Source: Streptomyces sp. NBC_01016 | GTDB lineage: Bacteria; Actinomycetota; Actinomycetes; Streptomycetales; Streptomycetaceae | Assembly: GCF_026341035.1 (NCBI RefSeq) | Contig: NZ_JAPEOQ010000001.1 | Coordinates: forward strand, 5,828,001 to 5,892,000 | Direction of reading: 5' to 3' | DNA: 64,000 bases | In this document: piece after piece, positions 18,152-27,769 of the stretch | Layout of the letters: the number at the start of each line of letters is the position of its first letter | How positions within the stretch are numbered: the stretch's first letter is position 1 | Notes under the pieces: generated by a model | Databases searched by the model: none | Seen by the model: the letters and a program-made list of their open reading frames with translations, nothing else | Told to the model about the DNA's origin: nothing | Program-made: the position numbers and the translations under genes

Positions 18152-19255
18152 ATGACGAACTCCGACGCCCGGTTTCTCCCCGGCCTCGAACTGTCCAGGG
18201 CCCTGTACGAAGAGGCCGTACGGCCGATCCTGCGGGAGGCGTTCCCCGGGCTGCGCCACGCGGCCGCCCGCATCGGCGGTGGATCCGAGGTACTCGGCTT
18301 CGACACACCACGGTCCGCTGACCACGAGTGGGGTCCACGGCTGGAACTCTTCCTGACGCCCGAGGACCGGGCCGAACACGGCGCGCGTATCCACGACGTC
18401 CTTGCACAGCGGCTGCCCAAGCACGTACGGGGCTGGCCCACGCACTTCCAGGAGAGCGGGAACCCGCTGGACCCGGTCGGCCGCATGCAAGCCACTGACG
18501 GCCCGGTCAACCACCGCGTCGACCTCCACACCGTGGACGACTGGGCGGCCGGACACCTCGGACTGCCCGCGGCCGACGCGGAACCGAGCGTGAACGAATG
18601 GCTGGCCATGCCCCAGCAGCGACTCGCCGAGACCACCGGCGGCATGGTGTTCCACGACGAGCCCGGCACCCTCACCGCCCTGCGGCGCACCTTGGCGCGG
18701 TACCCGGACCAGGTGTGGCGGTACGTGCTGGCGTGCCAGTGGCAGCGCATCTCCCAGGAAGAGGCGTTCGTGGGCCGCTGCGCGGAAAGCGGCGACGACA
18801 TCGGATCAGCCCTGGTGGCAGGCCGCCTCGTGCGCGACCTGATGCGCCTGTGCCTGCTCCTGGACCGGCGCTACGTTCCGTACAGCAAGTGGCTCGGGAG
18901 CTCCTTCGGCCGGCTGCCGGTGGCGGACTCGCTCGCCCCGTCGCTGCGCGGCGCGCTCGCGGCCCCGGATCACCCCACCCGAGAACGGCACTTGTGTGAC
19001 GCCTACGAGGCCGTGGCCACGCTGCACAACGCGACCGGACTGACCACCCCACTGGACCCGAACCGACGCCCCTACCACTCCCGCCCCTTCCTGGTGCTGC
19101 ACGCCGATCGCTTCGCCCAGGCCCTGGCCCGCACCCTCACACACCCGGCTCTACGTGAACGGCCTCTGGTGGGAGGCGTGGACCAGTGGTCGGACAGCAC
19201 CGATCTGCTCCGCCAGCCCCGGGCCGTGCGCGCCGCGGTGGACGCGATCCAGTGA
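18152..19255 (+). CDS. DUF4037 domain-containing nucleotidyltransferase-like protein
   Basis: 367 residues. The C-terminal half (residues about 230-330: RLVRDLMRLCLLLDRRYVPY, SKWLGSSFGRLP) matches DUF4037, a family related to nucleotidyltransferase folds. The N-terminal GGGSEVLGFDTPRSADHEWG resembles the G-S...D-x-D active-site arrangement with S and D/H-E-W residues. The role is unknown. The ATG at 18152 is the first that keeps the family N-terminus. Confidence 0.78.
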   Translation: MTNSDARFLPGLELSRALYEEAVRPILREAFPGLRHAAARIGGGSEVLGFDTPRSADHEWGPRLELFLTPEDRAEHGARIHDVLAQRLPKHVRGWPTHFQESGNPLDPVGRMQATDGPVNHRVDLHTVDDWAAGHLGLPAADAEPSVNEWLAMPQQRLAETTGGMVFHDEPGTLTALRRTLARYPDQVWRYVLACQWQRISQEEAFVGRCAESGDDIGSALVAGRLVRDLMRLCLLLDRRYVPYSKWLGSSFGRLPVADSLAPSLRGALAAPDHPTRERHLCDAYEAVATLHNATGLTTPLDPNRRPYHSRPFLVLHADRFAQALARTLTHPALRERPLVGGVDQWSDSTDLLRQPRAVRAAVDAIQ

Positions 19256-19338
19256 GCCGACCGGGGTGCGCGGGGGACCGGAACCGGCTCAGGAGCGGCG
19301 TGAACTGGTCCTGACGAAGCCGGGGGCGGCCGGGCACC

Positions 19339-19926
19339 ATGGTCCGGTGGTCGGACGGGAGGGCCGTCGTGGGCGCGAAGGTGCGTGACGTGGTGCGGGA
19401 CGTGGTCGCCGAGGTGGCGCCGGACGAGGTCCTGTTGCTGGACCAGTTGGCGCCCCTGGATGAGGGCCGCGTAACCCGCCTCTTCGAGCGGCGAGTTCGA
19501 GACATGGAGTCGCATCCGGAGCCGTACGCGGAACCGCACATGGACCCGCGCGCGGACTCGCACACTGACCCGCACATGGACCCGCACACCGACCCGCACA
19601 TGGGATCGCTCGAATGCGGTCACGTCGATGTCACCGCGCCGGTCACCCCGGTGGTGTGGCTGGCGCTGGACGAGGCGGCTCGGCGCACCACCTGCCGGGC
19701 CATCGACGGCCGCTCGCGACGCCGCACGCCGCTGCTGCACCACCTGTTCCGCCGACGGCCCCAGGCCCCTCCCACGATCCGCTCCCTCACCGCGACCCAA
19801 CTCGACGCCGTACGCCGTCTGGTGCGCGACCATGCCCGCTCGGCGCGACTCGGTGAGGACGCGGCGGCGGCACTCGCGGATGCGGTGACCTCCCGGCTGT
19901 CCCTGGAGCTGACGGACGCGGGCTGA
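19339..19926 (+). CDS. Hypothetical protein with His/Pro/Asp tandem repeat
   Basis: 195 residues, no family recognised. Residues about 58-88 are a low-complexity stretch built from D-P-H-M / D-P-H-T units, encoded by near-identical 12-bp units (19548-19600), flanked by helical, charged segments (VRDVVRDVVAEVAPDEVLLL and LDAVRRLVRDHARSARLG). The repeat looks inserted into an otherwise ordinary helical protein and probably varies in copy number. The His residues could bind metal, but that is speculation. Confidence 0.6.
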   Translation: MVRWSDGRAVVGAKVRDVVRDVVAEVAPDEVLLLDQLAPLDEGRVTRLFERRVRDMESHPEPYAEPHMDPRADSHTDPHMDPHTDPHMGSLECGHVDVTAPVTPVVWLALDEAARRTTCRAIDGRSRRRTPLLHHLFRRRPQAPPTIRSLTATQLDAVRRLVRDHARSARLGEDAAAALADAVTSRLSLELTDAG

Positions 19927-20136
19927 GGCGGGCCGACGCGTGCCGACGCGGGCCCGCGCGGTCCTGGGACGGTTCGCCCTGATGTGCCCCGCCCCGCGGG
20001 ATGTCCTGGCTCGTCACTGCGAGGAGATCCCGTGAAGTACGGGAATGCCACCGGAACTTCGGGGCACGTGCGTCCTACACCTAACTGGGTGGCCGGGCCG
20101 ACCCGGCGACCGCACAGGGAAAGGACCCACGCCGCC

Positions 20137-21576
20137 TTGTCGTCTCGAGCCGCGCATTCACCCGAGGGGTTCTCTCGCCCCGGAGGCAGCACCCGTGACC
20201 CACGCCGCTTCCTGTGGCGGCTGACCGCAGCCACCGGCGGCGGCATGTTCATCGACGGGTTCGTGTTCGCCTCCGTCGCCTCCGCGCTGGCCGGCAGCGC
20301 GATGTCCCGCGAGATCGGCGTCACCCTCACCTGGGCCACCCTGATCTCGTCGTCGACACTCGTCGGCACCTTCTTCGGCGGCCTCTTCCTCGGCTATCTG
20401 ACCGACCGGGTCGGCCGTCGCCCGATGTTCACGATCGACCTGTCGGTGTTCCTGGCCGGCGCGGTGCTCATGCTGTTCGTGACCGCCCCCTGGCAGGTCA
20501 TGGTCCTCGGCCTGGTGATGGGCCTCGCGGTGGGCGCCGACTACTCGATCGGCTCCCCGCTGCTCGCCGAGTTCGCGCCGCGCGTGCGGCGCGGCAACTA
20601 TCTCGGCGTCCTCGAGATCCTGTGGAACGTCGGCTACGTGGTGGCGTACCTCATCGGATACCTGATCAACAGCCACTGGCCGTCCGCCTGGAACATCACG
20701 CTCGCAGCGAGCGCCGTACCCGCGGTGATCTGCCTGATGCTGCGGCACGGACTGCCGGAGTCCCCGCGCTGGCTGATGTCAATGGGCCGCCGCGAAGAGG
20801 CACTTGAGGTCCTGACCGAGTCCTTCGGCGCCACCGGGACACGTACCACCCTCGACGCCGACACAGCCGACATCGACGCCGACACGGCCGACATCCACGC
20901 CGAACAGGCCGAGGACACGCGCTACTCGATGCTCTTCTCCCCGGACTATATTCTGCGCACCGTCTTCGTGTGCACGTTCTGGATCTGCATCGTGCTGCCC
21001 TACTTCGCCCTGACCTTCTTCCAGCCGACCGTCCTCACCGCCATCGGCATGGGTAGCTCGGCGCTGGCCGGGGCACTGCTCGGGACGATCGTCGCGCTGG
21101 TCGGGGCCGTCACCGGCTGGTTCCTGGTCGACAAGGTGGGCCGCCGCAAGATCCTGATCTGGCCGATGTTCGGCTGCGCGATCGCCCTCTTCCTGGTCGC
21201 CCTCGGCCACCGGCTGCCGCTGTGGGCGGGCACCGCCTGCTTCTTCGGCTACCTCTTCTCGTACGGAATCATGAGCATCCTGCCGGGCGTCTACCCCGAA
21301 GAGGTCTTCCCCACCGCGATCCGCACCTCGGGCGTGGGCCTCGCCTCCGCCGCGAGCAGGATCGGCGCGGCCGTCGGCACCTTCCTGCTGCCCCTCGGCC
21401 TGGAACATCTCGGCCTGGGCTGGTGCATGGCCGGCATGGGCGTGGTCTCCCTCATCGGAGGTGTCACCGCGCTCGCCTGGGCCCCGGAGACGAACGGCCG
21501 CCTGCTCACGGACACCGGCCACCGCGCACAGCGCGGCCGCCGCCTTGTCGCGGCCGCGCCGGTGGGACAGGGTTAG
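20137..21576 (+). CDS. MFS transporter (sugar porter / metabolite-H+ symporter type)
   Basis: About 479 residues and twelve membrane segments. The MFS signature LTDRVGRRPMF follows TM2, its counterpart LVDKVGRRKIL sits in the second half, and PESPRWL after TM6 is typical of the sugar porter group. The central cytoplasmic loop carries a repeat (DADTADI twice). A TTG at 20137 is proposed as start because GGAAAGGA lies 11 nt upstream. An upstream in-frame region to 19984 lacks coding features. The substrate is unknown. Confidence 0.82.
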   Translation: MSSRAAHSPEGFSRPGGSTRDPRRFLWRLTAATGGGMFIDGFVFASVASALAGSAMSREIGVTLTWATLISSSTLVGTFFGGLFLGYLTDRVGRRPMFTIDLSVFLAGAVLMLFVTAPWQVMVLGLVMGLAVGADYSIGSPLLAEFAPRVRRGNYLGVLEILWNVGYVVAYLIGYLINSHWPSAWNITLAASAVPAVICLMLRHGLPESPRWLMSMGRREEALEVLTESFGATGTRTTLDADTADIDADTADIHAEQAEDTRYSMLFSPDYILRTVFVCTFWICIVLPYFALTFFQPTVLTAIGMGSSALAGALLGTIVALVGAVTGWFLVDKVGRRKILIWPMFGCAIALFLVALGHRLPLWAGTACFFGYLFSYGIMSILPGVYPEEVFPTAIRTSGVGLASAASRIGAAVGTFLLPLGLEHLGLGWCMAGMGVVSLIGGVTALAWAPETNGRLLTDTGHRAQRGRRLVAAAPVGQG

Positions 21577-21609
21577 CGCCTGGCGTATGGATCAGATCCC
21601 AGTCGGGAG

Positions 21610-21924
21610 TCAGGACCGGGTGAGGGTGTACGAGAGCTGGTAATTGGCCCCGTCCTTGGTGAAGTTGAGGATGCCGCTGCCCTCCTCGGTCAGCGTGTGC
21701 GATCCCAGGAGGTCACTTCTGTCGCCCGGGAGGCCATCGGCTTCGTGGAGCGTGATGGTGACCTCGTCGTCGAAGGCGTGGTACTCGTCGATGGCGTACT
21801 TCTGGCCCCCGCTCATGCTCGGGAGCAGGATGTTCTGGCCGTTCACGGCGAGCTTGGGATCGTCGTGGCCGACCCAGTCCTCGGTCTCGATGCACTTGAG
21901 CATCTTCAGGTGAAGGTTGGCCAT
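21610..21924 (-). CDS. Small C2-like beta-sandwich protein, hypothetical
   Basis: 104 residues with no signal peptide. The pattern LHLKMLKCIETEDWVGHDDP and, later, ITLHEADGLPGDRSDLLGSH resembles a small beta-sandwich with two Asp-rich loops, as in C2 or calcium-binding lectin-like folds. The ATG at 21924 has GGGGAG at good distance. It is convergent with the MFS gene. Fold assignment is inference, and the function is unknown. Confidence 0.7.
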   Translation of the reverse strand: MANLHLKMLKCIETEDWVGHDDPKLAVNGQNILLPSMSGGQKYAIDEYHAFDDEVTITLHEADGLPGDRSDLLGSHTLTEEGSGILNFTKDGANYQLSYTLTRS

Positions 21925-22103
21925 GGTGTTGCTCCCCGTTCTTGCGGTCGGTCTTCCGTCGGCTGGTCGGCCGTACCCCCGCAGGTAAGCATCGTGAACT
22001 GCGGGTCTTCTCGCCGGTGCGCGGGGTCGATACGCAATCTTCACGGGTGCGGCACGGGTCGTGGGACCGGGACTTGGGTGTGGGCGCGGTCCTGTGTTCG
22101 TAT

Positions 22104-23162
22104 GTGGCGGTGATTGAGAACGGCCCTCCCGAAGACTCCACGGCACACATCCCCGACCAGGCATCTGCCCCGGACGACTACGACGCCCCCTTGGGCCGCA
22201 AGGCCCGCAAGGCCCGCCGACGTGCGGCGCGCAAGGTGCTGCGCTCTCCCGCCCGTACAACGGCGAAGGTGACGGCGACCCTCGTCGTGGTGCTCGCGTT
22301 CCTCGTGCTGGGGGACCGCTGGGCGGTGCTCTACGCCGAGAACATGGCGGCCGAGAAGGTGCAGGAATCGCTGAAGCTGCACGCCGAACCCGAGGTGCAC
22401 ATCAACAGCTTCCCCTTCCTGGGCCAGGTCGCCATGGGCAACATCGACAACGTGGAGGTCAACGTGCCCCACGTGCCCGCGGGGCCGGTCTCGGTCGCGC
22501 AGGTGAAGGGATCGGTCGACGACATCCGGATCGTCGGCAGCCTCCCGTCCTCCGTCAAGGGCGCCGTCCTGAGCAAGGTCCGCGGCGACGTGTTCCTGTC
22601 CTTCGACGACCTCAACCGCGAAGTCGGCGCGTCCCAGGTGACGTTGGCCCCCGGAAAGCAGCGCAATACGGTGCAGGCCAAGGGTGATCTCCCGGTCGCC
22701 GGAAAGAAGGCCCAGATCCGTGGCCGCGCGCACTTGGAGCGGACCGGGGACCGGGGCCTGGCCCTGTCCGTGGAAGACACCAAGATCGTGGTCCCGGGCC
22801 TGCTCACCTACACCCCGGGCAAGGGCGGCGGCCTGCAACTGGCCGCACCCACCATCAACAAGATGGACCAACGCGAGACCGAACAGGCCACGGGACAGCG
22901 ACTCCTCCCCGGAAAGCTCATGAAGGGCGGCGCCCTGGACGCGCTGGCCGACCACCCTGCGCTGCTCAAGCCCGCCGGTATCGACCCGTCACTGATCCAG
23001 GGCCTGCAGAAGCTGCAGGAGCCGAAGGTCGCACAGAAGATGGAGTTCTCGGCCCAACTGCCCAAGGACATGCCCGGCGACCTGCGCCTGCGGGACATCA
23101 CGGTCACGAACGAGGGAATCCGCGCCCAACTCTCCGGCAAGGACGTGCCGTTGGGCACCTGA
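22104..23162 (+). CDS. LmeA/DUF2993 family membrane-anchored phospholipid-binding-like protein
   Basis: About 352 residues. A basic cytoplasmic N-terminus (RKARKARRRAARKVL) precedes one membrane segment (TATLVVVLAFLVLGDRWAVL). The extracytoplasmic domain is DUF2993-like (INSFPFLGQVAMGNIDNVEV, then a terminal LRLRDITVTNEGIRAQLSG). LmeA of mycobacteria binds phosphatidylinositol species in the periplasm. The start is uncertain: GTG at 22104 or 22110, neither with a good ribosome site. Confidence 0.8.
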   Translation: MAVIENGPPEDSTAHIPDQASAPDDYDAPLGRKARKARRRAARKVLRSPARTTAKVTATLVVVLAFLVLGDRWAVLYAENMAAEKVQESLKLHAEPEVHINSFPFLGQVAMGNIDNVEVNVPHVPAGPVSVAQVKGSVDDIRIVGSLPSSVKGAVLSKVRGDVFLSFDDLNREVGASQVTLAPGKQRNTVQAKGDLPVAGKKAQIRGRAHLERTGDRGLALSVEDTKIVVPGLLTYTPGKGGGLQLAAPTINKMDQRETEQATGQRLLPGKLMKGGALDALADHPALLKPAGIDPSLIQGLQKLQEPKVAQKMEFSAQLPKDMPGDLRLRDITVTNEGIRAQLSGKDVPLGT

Positions 23163-23171
23163 CGCATGGAG

Positions 23172-23672
23172 TCATTGCGCGGTCTGCGGCTGCAGCCCGG
23201 TCATCCCCGCGTAGAGGCCGCGGTGGAACAACAGGGGACGGGCGTGCAGCGCGGCCCCCAGATCGTCCACCGCGCCGACGACGATGAGGTGATCCCCACC
23301 GGGGTGGACCGCCGCGACCGTGCAGTCGAGCCACGCGCACGTCCCGTCCAGCCGCGGCAACCCCGACGGGGACCGGGTCCACGCGACACCGGCGAACTTG
23401 TCGATGCCCGACGTCGCGAAGGTCGTGCTGATGTCGTCCTGGTGGTCGGCGAGGATATTGACGCAGAACCGGCCGCCGGCCGCGATCCGCGGCCAGGTGG
23501 TGGACGACCGTCCCGGCAGGATGATGATCTGCGGTGGCTCCAACGACAGTGACGAGAACGACTGACATGTGAAGCCCACCGGGCCGTCCTCGCCGATCCC
23601 CGTCACCACGGTCACGCCGGACGCGAAGTGGCCCAGGACATCGCGGAACGACGGCAGTTGCTCTGTGTTCAT
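23172..23672 (-). CDS. Flavin reductase family protein
   Basis: 166 residues of the HpaC/RutF split-barrel flavin reductase family (FRDVLGHFASGVTVVTG; GFTCQSFSSLSLEPPQIII; FCVNILADHQ; SLYAGMTG-type end). It would supply reduced FMN to a two-component monooxygenase. The luciferase-like enzyme at 27855 is the likely partner. It is the distal gene of a minus-strand set containing an alpha-hydroxyacid oxidase, creatininase, RidA and an NCS1 permease. Confidence 0.9.
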   Translation of the reverse strand: MNTEQLPSFRDVLGHFASGVTVVTGIGEDGPVGFTCQSFSSLSLEPPQIIILPGRSSTTWPRIAAGGRFCVNILADHQDDISTTFATSGIDKFAGVAWTRSPSGLPRLDGTCAWLDCTVAAVHPGGDHLIVVGAVDDLGAALHARPLLFHRGLYAGMTGLQPQTAQ

Positions 23673-23725
23673 GTGTCTCTCTCCCGTTCCGTGTGCCGGT
23701 AGCGGAGGGTGTACGCGTGCGGAGG

Positions 23726-24898
23726 TCAGCCCCTGACCGGTACGGTGCCCGCGGCCCGCAGGTCGGCCAGGGCAGGGAACCCGTCGATCGCCATCAGGAG
23801 GTCCAACTCGGCGAGAATTGCCCGCAGTTGGGACACCACGCCGTCCGCGCCCCCGACCGCGAGCGCGTAGGCGTACGGTCGCCCCACCCCGACCGCTGTC
23901 GCACCCAGTGCGAGTGCCTTCGCCACATCGGATCCGGAGCGAACACCGGAGTCGAACAGCACCGGCATCCCGTCGGCGGCCTCGACCACGCCGGGCAGTG
24001 CGTCCAGGGCAGGCAGTCCGCCGTTGGCCTGGCGGCCGCCGTGGTTGGAGCAGTAGATGCCGTCGATTCCGACGTCGCGGGCACGGCGGACGTCGTCAGG
24101 ATGGCAGATGCCCTTGAGCAGGATCGGCAGCGAGGTGAGCGAGCGCAGCCAGGGCAGGTCGTCCCACTGCAGGGAGTTGGCCCAGATCCCGATCCACTCC
24201 CGGACCGCCGCGCGCAGGTCCTCGGACGGAGGGGCGGCGAGCCGCTTGAGGAACGTCGGATCCGAGAAGTAGTTCTCCAGGACGAGCCCGCGCAGCTGCG
24301 GAAAATTGCCCGTGTTGAGGTCCCGCGGTCGCCAGCCCGTCGTCCAGGTGTCGACGGTGACCACGATCGCGCGGTATCCGGCCGTTTCCGCGCGTTCGAC
24401 CAGACTCGCCGCCAGGTCGCGGTCGCGGGGAACGTAGAGCTGGAACATCCCCGGGGTGTCACCGGCGTGCGGTGCGACGTCCTCCATCGGGTCCTGCATG
24501 AGCACGGAGCCGACCATCGGGACGCCGGTGCGCGCCGAAGCCTTGGCGACGGCGATGTCGCCGTGGAAGTCCTGGCTGCACAGGCCGATCACCCCGATCG
24601 GTGCCATGAACAGCGGACTGGGCAGCGACATCCCGAAGAGGTCGACCGACAGGTCCCGTTCATAGGCCCCGTTGAGCATCCGCGGCACGATCCCGTGGTG
24701 GGCGAACGCCGACACGTTCGCACGCTGCGTGCCCTCGTCGCCGCACCCGCCGGCGACGTAGGAGTGCACCCACCAGGGGAGCACCTCGGCGGCCTTGCGT
24801 TCGAGCGACGTGGCGTCGACCGGGAAGCGTGGGGCGATGCCGTCGAGGGCGTCGAAGTAGATCTCGTACTGGTAGTCGCCGTACTGCGGTGCGGGCAT
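23726..24898 (-). CDS. FMN-dependent alpha-hydroxyacid oxidase / lactate 2-monooxygenase-like enzyme
   Basis: 390 residues with the alpha-hydroxyacid oxidase barrel. The catalytic His and substrate Arg are in CSNHGGRQANGGLPALDALP, and the phosphate-binding end is LFDSGVRSGSDVAKALALG...GVGRPYAYAL. The ATG at 24898 follows GAAGGGA. It oxidises a 2-hydroxyacid to a 2-oxoacid, or decarboxylates it. Within this island it may act on the hydroxyacid left after ring opening, which is inferred. Confidence 0.9.
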   Translation of the reverse strand: MPAPQYGDYQYEIYFDALDGIAPRFPVDATSLERKAAEVLPWWVHSYVAGGCGDEGTQRANVSAFAHHGIVPRMLNGAYERDLSVDLFGMSLPSPLFMAPIGVIGLCSQDFHGDIAVAKASARTGVPMVGSVLMQDPMEDVAPHAGDTPGMFQLYVPRDRDLAASLVERAETAGYRAIVVTVDTWTTGWRPRDLNTGNFPQLRGLVLENYFSDPTFLKRLAAPPSEDLRAAVREWIGIWANSLQWDDLPWLRSLTSLPILLKGICHPDDVRRARDVGIDGIYCSNHGGRQANGGLPALDALPGVVEAADGMPVLFDSGVRSGSDVAKALALGATAVGVGRPYAYALAVGGADGVVSQLRAILAELDLLMAIDGFPALADLRAAGTVPVRG

Positions 24899-24953
24899 GA
24901 CGGTCCCTTCGTACGGGAAATAGGGGGGCGGGATATAGGGGGGCGGGCGCCGT

Positions 24954-25751
24954 TCAGAACGCGGGCCCGGCAAGGTGGTTGGTGAAGTCGAAGCGGGCGA
25001 TCTCGTCCAGCTGCTCACCGAGCTGCGCGGTCATCGCGTCGAAGGCCCGCCGCCCGGCGTCCGCGGTCGCCTGCGTCGGGTCGCCCAGGTAGCCGTCAGG
25101 ACCGAAGTCGTCGGACAGCCAGCCGAAACTCACGCTGCCGCCGAAACGGACGTGCGTGTTCTTGTTCAGGCCGCGGGGCAGACGTGGCGCGGCGGCGCCC
25201 ATGTCGACGAGATCCGGGCGCAGGTGCAGCATCAGCGACGTCTCGCCCGCCCCGCCGTGGATGCCCTGCCCCTGCTCGATCCCGGCGAACGGATCCTCCT
25301 CCGGTGGCGGGAAGGCGTTCACGGCGAAGGTCATGAGTCCGTGGGCCCTGCGGAGGTCGCGCAGCATCGTCTGGATCTCGGAGCTGTTGCCGCCGTGCCC
25401 ATTGACCAGGACCAGCCGACGGATCCCGGCCGTGGCGACGCTCCGGCCGAGGTCGGCGAGCACGGCGGCGAACGTGCCGGTCGACAGGGACAGGGTCCCC
25501 GGTGACCACTCGTGTTCCACGGACCGGCCGTAGCCCAGCGTCGGCAGCAGCCACAGATCGAGCGCCTCACCGTAGGAGTCCACGGCCGCCGCGCTCGCGG
25601 CCTCCGCGACGAGCGCGTCGGTGATCAGGGGGAGGTGCGGGCCGTGCTGCTCGACGGCGCCGACCGGCAGGATCGCGACGGAGGCGCCGGAGCACCGCTC
25701 CCGGACCTGGGCCCTGCTCAACTCGGCGAAACGGCGCGACGGGGATGTCAT
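24954..25751 (-). CDS. Creatininase family amidohydrolase
   Basis: 265 residues. Metal ligands of the family are visible: E34 and H36 in VEQHGPHLP, D45, H119 in NGHGGNS, and E169 in HGGAGETS. Family members include creatininase, formamidopyrimidine deformylase-like enzymes and inosose hydrolases, all acting on cyclic or formyl amides. The start codon overlaps the RidA stop (ATGA), showing translational coupling. It is the candidate ring- or amide-hydrolysing step of the island. Confidence 0.9.
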   Translation of the reverse strand: MTSPSRRFAELSRAQVRERCSGASVAILPVGAVEQHGPHLPLITDALVAEAASAAAVDSYGEALDLWLLPTLGYGRSVEHEWSPGTLSLSTGTFAAVLADLGRSVATAGIRRLVLVNGHGGNSSEIQTMLRDLRRAHGLMTFAVNAFPPPEEDPFAGIEQGQGIHGGAGETSLMLHLRPDLVDMGAAAPRLPRGLNKNTHVRFGGSVSFGWLSDDFGPDGYLGDPTQATADAGRRAFDAMTAQLGEQLDEIARFDFTNHLAGPAF

Positions 25752-26206
25752 GAACCCTCCTGCGGGGTCGGATGGGTCGGGTGGGTCGGATGGGTCGGCT
25801 CGGGGAGACAGGCGGTCGCCCGGATCTCCACCCGCATCTGAGGGGTGGCCAGGCGCGGATAGATCAGCAGGGACGCGTAGTCGCGCCGGGCGTACAGGCC
25901 GGGACCGTGCTCGGCGAGCCACCGGTCCCGTACGTCCATGTACTCGGCCCGCTCGGCGGGATCGGCCAGGTACTGGTCGAGCGCCACGATGTCGTCGACG
26001 GCGCAGCCCGCGTCGGCGAGGATCGTCCGGATGCGGTCGAGGACCATGACGGTCTGGGCTCCGACGCCCGACAGAGTGGCCCCCGAGTCGTCGACGACGC
26101 CGTCGATGCCGCTGGTGAGAACCCAGCCTCCGGCCGCGGCTCCACGGCTCCAGGGCTGCTGGACCGTCCCGTAATACAGCGGGCCGAGCCCGCGCTTGGC
26201 CGTCAT
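25748..26206 (-). CDS. RidA/YjgF family enamine/imine deaminase-like protein
   Basis: 152 residues of the RidA fold (GGWVLTSGIDGVVDDSG; QTVMVLDRIRTILADAG; QMRVEIRATACLP). RidA proteins hydrolyse reactive imines or aminoacrylates, and RutC has the comparable role in the Rut pathway. The C-terminus ends in a Thr-His-Pro repeat encoded by four 9-bp units at 25765-25800. Both ends overlap neighbours by ATGA, upstream with the permease and downstream with the creatininase. Confidence 0.88.
   Translation of the reverse strand: MTAKRGLGPLYYGTVQQPWSRGAAAGGWVLTSGIDGVVDDSGATLSGVGAQTVMVLDRIRTILADAGCAVDDIVALDQYLADPAERAEYMDVRDRWLAEHGPGLYARRDYASLLIYPRLATPQMRVEIRATACLPEPTHPTHPTHPTPQEGS
25765..25800. repeat. 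Four tandem 9-bp repeats inside RidA C-terminus
   Basis: GGGTCGGAT, GGGTCGGGT, GGGTCGGAT and GGGTCGGCT follow one another and encode the THP tail of the RidA protein in frame. Units of 9 bp keep the frame whatever the copy number. Confidence 0.8.
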
Positions 26207-27618
26207 ACCGTGCTCCGGTCGGTGGCGGTGTCCTGTGCGTCCCGTGCTGCGTGGGCCCGTACCGACCAGGACGTCCGGGTGCGCCGTATCGCCCAGTAGG
26301 CCAGCGCTGCGACGGCCCCGCCGATCCAGTAGGTGATGTCACCGAGGAACGGGTACCGCGCGGCGACGGGGCCGACGTACAGGGTCTGGTTCATGAACGG
26401 GACCGACACCAGGACGCCGAGGACAAAAGCGGGAAGTCCCGGGCCGACCCGCCAGGTCCGGTCGTAGAACCAGGCCGGGCGCACCCCGTCACCGCGCAGG
26501 GACATCAGATGGTCGGTGAGTGTCACGCCGAGCCAGGGCCCCACCCAATACCCCATGACGAACAGGAAGTTCTGGAAGTTGGCGAACGCCGCGTCACCGA
26601 GCCCGGCCCACCAGGCCAGCGAGCCCCCGGCGGCACCGGTGACCAGGGCGGACACCCATCGTCGCAGCGGGATGTCGGCGATGAGCAGGGCGAGCGACCC
26701 GGAGTAGATGTCGATGACACCGGCGGCGACGGTCGAGGCCAGCAGCGGGATCAGCGCGAGGACGGCGACGGCCGAGGGCGCGATGGCCGTGACGAGGTCG
26801 GTCGGGCTCTTCGGGAAGATCACCGAGCCGATCGCCGCGCCCAGCAGATGCATCCACAGCCCCGCGACGGCGGCCCCGAGGAAGGTGGCTCCGGTCACCT
26901 TCCTCCGGCTGGTGCCGATGGGGAGATAGCGGGTGTAATCGGAGGCGCAGATCGCGAAGCCGAAGGTCCGGGACGAACTGAGCGCGACGGCCGTGAGCAT
27001 GGCCCCGACGACCCCGTGCTCGGCGCCCTTGCCGGGGGCGGTCAGATGGCCGGCCATCAGCCCGTAGACCGTCACCACGACGAACAGCACACCCATGACC
27101 GGCACGAGCGCCCGCTCGACCTTGTGGACGAGGTCGTGGCCGATGACCACGATGACCATCTGGAAACCGGCGACGAGCACAACGGCACCGAGGAACGGAA
27201 TGCCGAACAGATACCGCACGATGTAGGCGCCGAGCGCGGTATTGACGGCGAAGAACCCGAACCCCGTCATGAACAGGAGCAGCGTCGGCAGGACGTTGCC
27301 GAGGTACCCGAACGGGCCCCGGGACTGGACCATTTGTGCCGTGCCGGCCCGCGGCCCCATCGACGAGGTGAGCCCGAGCAGCAGGCTCCCCACGAGGGTG
27401 CCGACCGTCAGAGCGAGAGCGGCCTGACCGAAGCTCAGCCCGAGAAAGGCGGTCGGCAGCGCACCGACGACGATGGCCGAGTACTGGAGATTTCCCGAGA
27501 ACCAGAGCGTGAACGACGAGGAGACCCTGCCCCGCCGTTCGTCCTCGGCGACATGCTCGATCCCGTTGCTCTCGACGGGTACGCCCTGGTGCCGCGCAGC
27601 TCCGGAACTACCACCCAT
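26203..27618 (-). CDS. NCS1 family nucleobase/hydantoin-type permease
   Basis: 471 residues, about twelve membrane segments, of the NCS1 family (GNLQYSAIVVGALPTAFLGL; FGFAICASDYTRYLP; NFQNFLFVMGYWVGPWLG). The ATG at 27618 is preferred to an upstream GTG because GGAGGGC lies 6 nt ahead. It leads the tightly overlapping permease-RidA-creatininase group and presumably imports the nitrogen heterocycle that the island degrades. Confidence 0.88.
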   Translation of the reverse strand: MGGSSGAARHQGVPVESNGIEHVAEDERRGRVSSSFTLWFSGNLQYSAIVVGALPTAFLGLSFGQAALALTVGTLVGSLLLGLTSSMGPRAGTAQMVQSRGPFGYLGNVLPTLLLFMTGFGFFAVNTALGAYIVRYLFGIPFLGAVVLVAGFQMVIVVIGHDLVHKVERALVPVMGVLFVVVTVYGLMAGHLTAPGKGAEHGVVGAMLTAVALSSSRTFGFAICASDYTRYLPIGTSRRKVTGATFLGAAVAGLWMHLLGAAIGSVIFPKSPTDLVTAIAPSAVAVLALIPLLASTVAAGVIDIYSGSLALLIADIPLRRWVSALVTGAAGGSLAWWAGLGDAAFANFQNFLFVMGYWVGPWLGVTLTDHLMSLRGDGVRPAWFYDRTWRVGPGLPAFVLGVLVSVPFMNQTLYVGPVAARYPFLGDITYWIGGAVAALAYWAIRRTRTSWSVRAHAARDAQDTATDRSTV

Positions 27619-27702
27619 GAGGCCCTCCAACGCTGGAGCCGTGTCACCGAGCGGATACGTCACGCCGTTCCCGGCCGGCCAACCCGCACGAGGACAATTG
27701 TT

Positions 27703-27717
27703 GATGTGGCGAACATC
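27703..27717. promoter_or_regulatory. Small palindrome in divergent spacer
   Basis: GATGT-GGCGA-ACATC at 27703-27717 is a perfect 5-bp inverted repeat in the spacer between the permease gene (minus) and the monooxygenase gene (plus). It may be an operator for the minus-strand operon. Confidence 0.35.
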
Positions 27718-27769
27718 TGCACACGAGAGTTGGTCCCAAAAGCCTTACTGTCAAGGCCTGTTGCAAGGG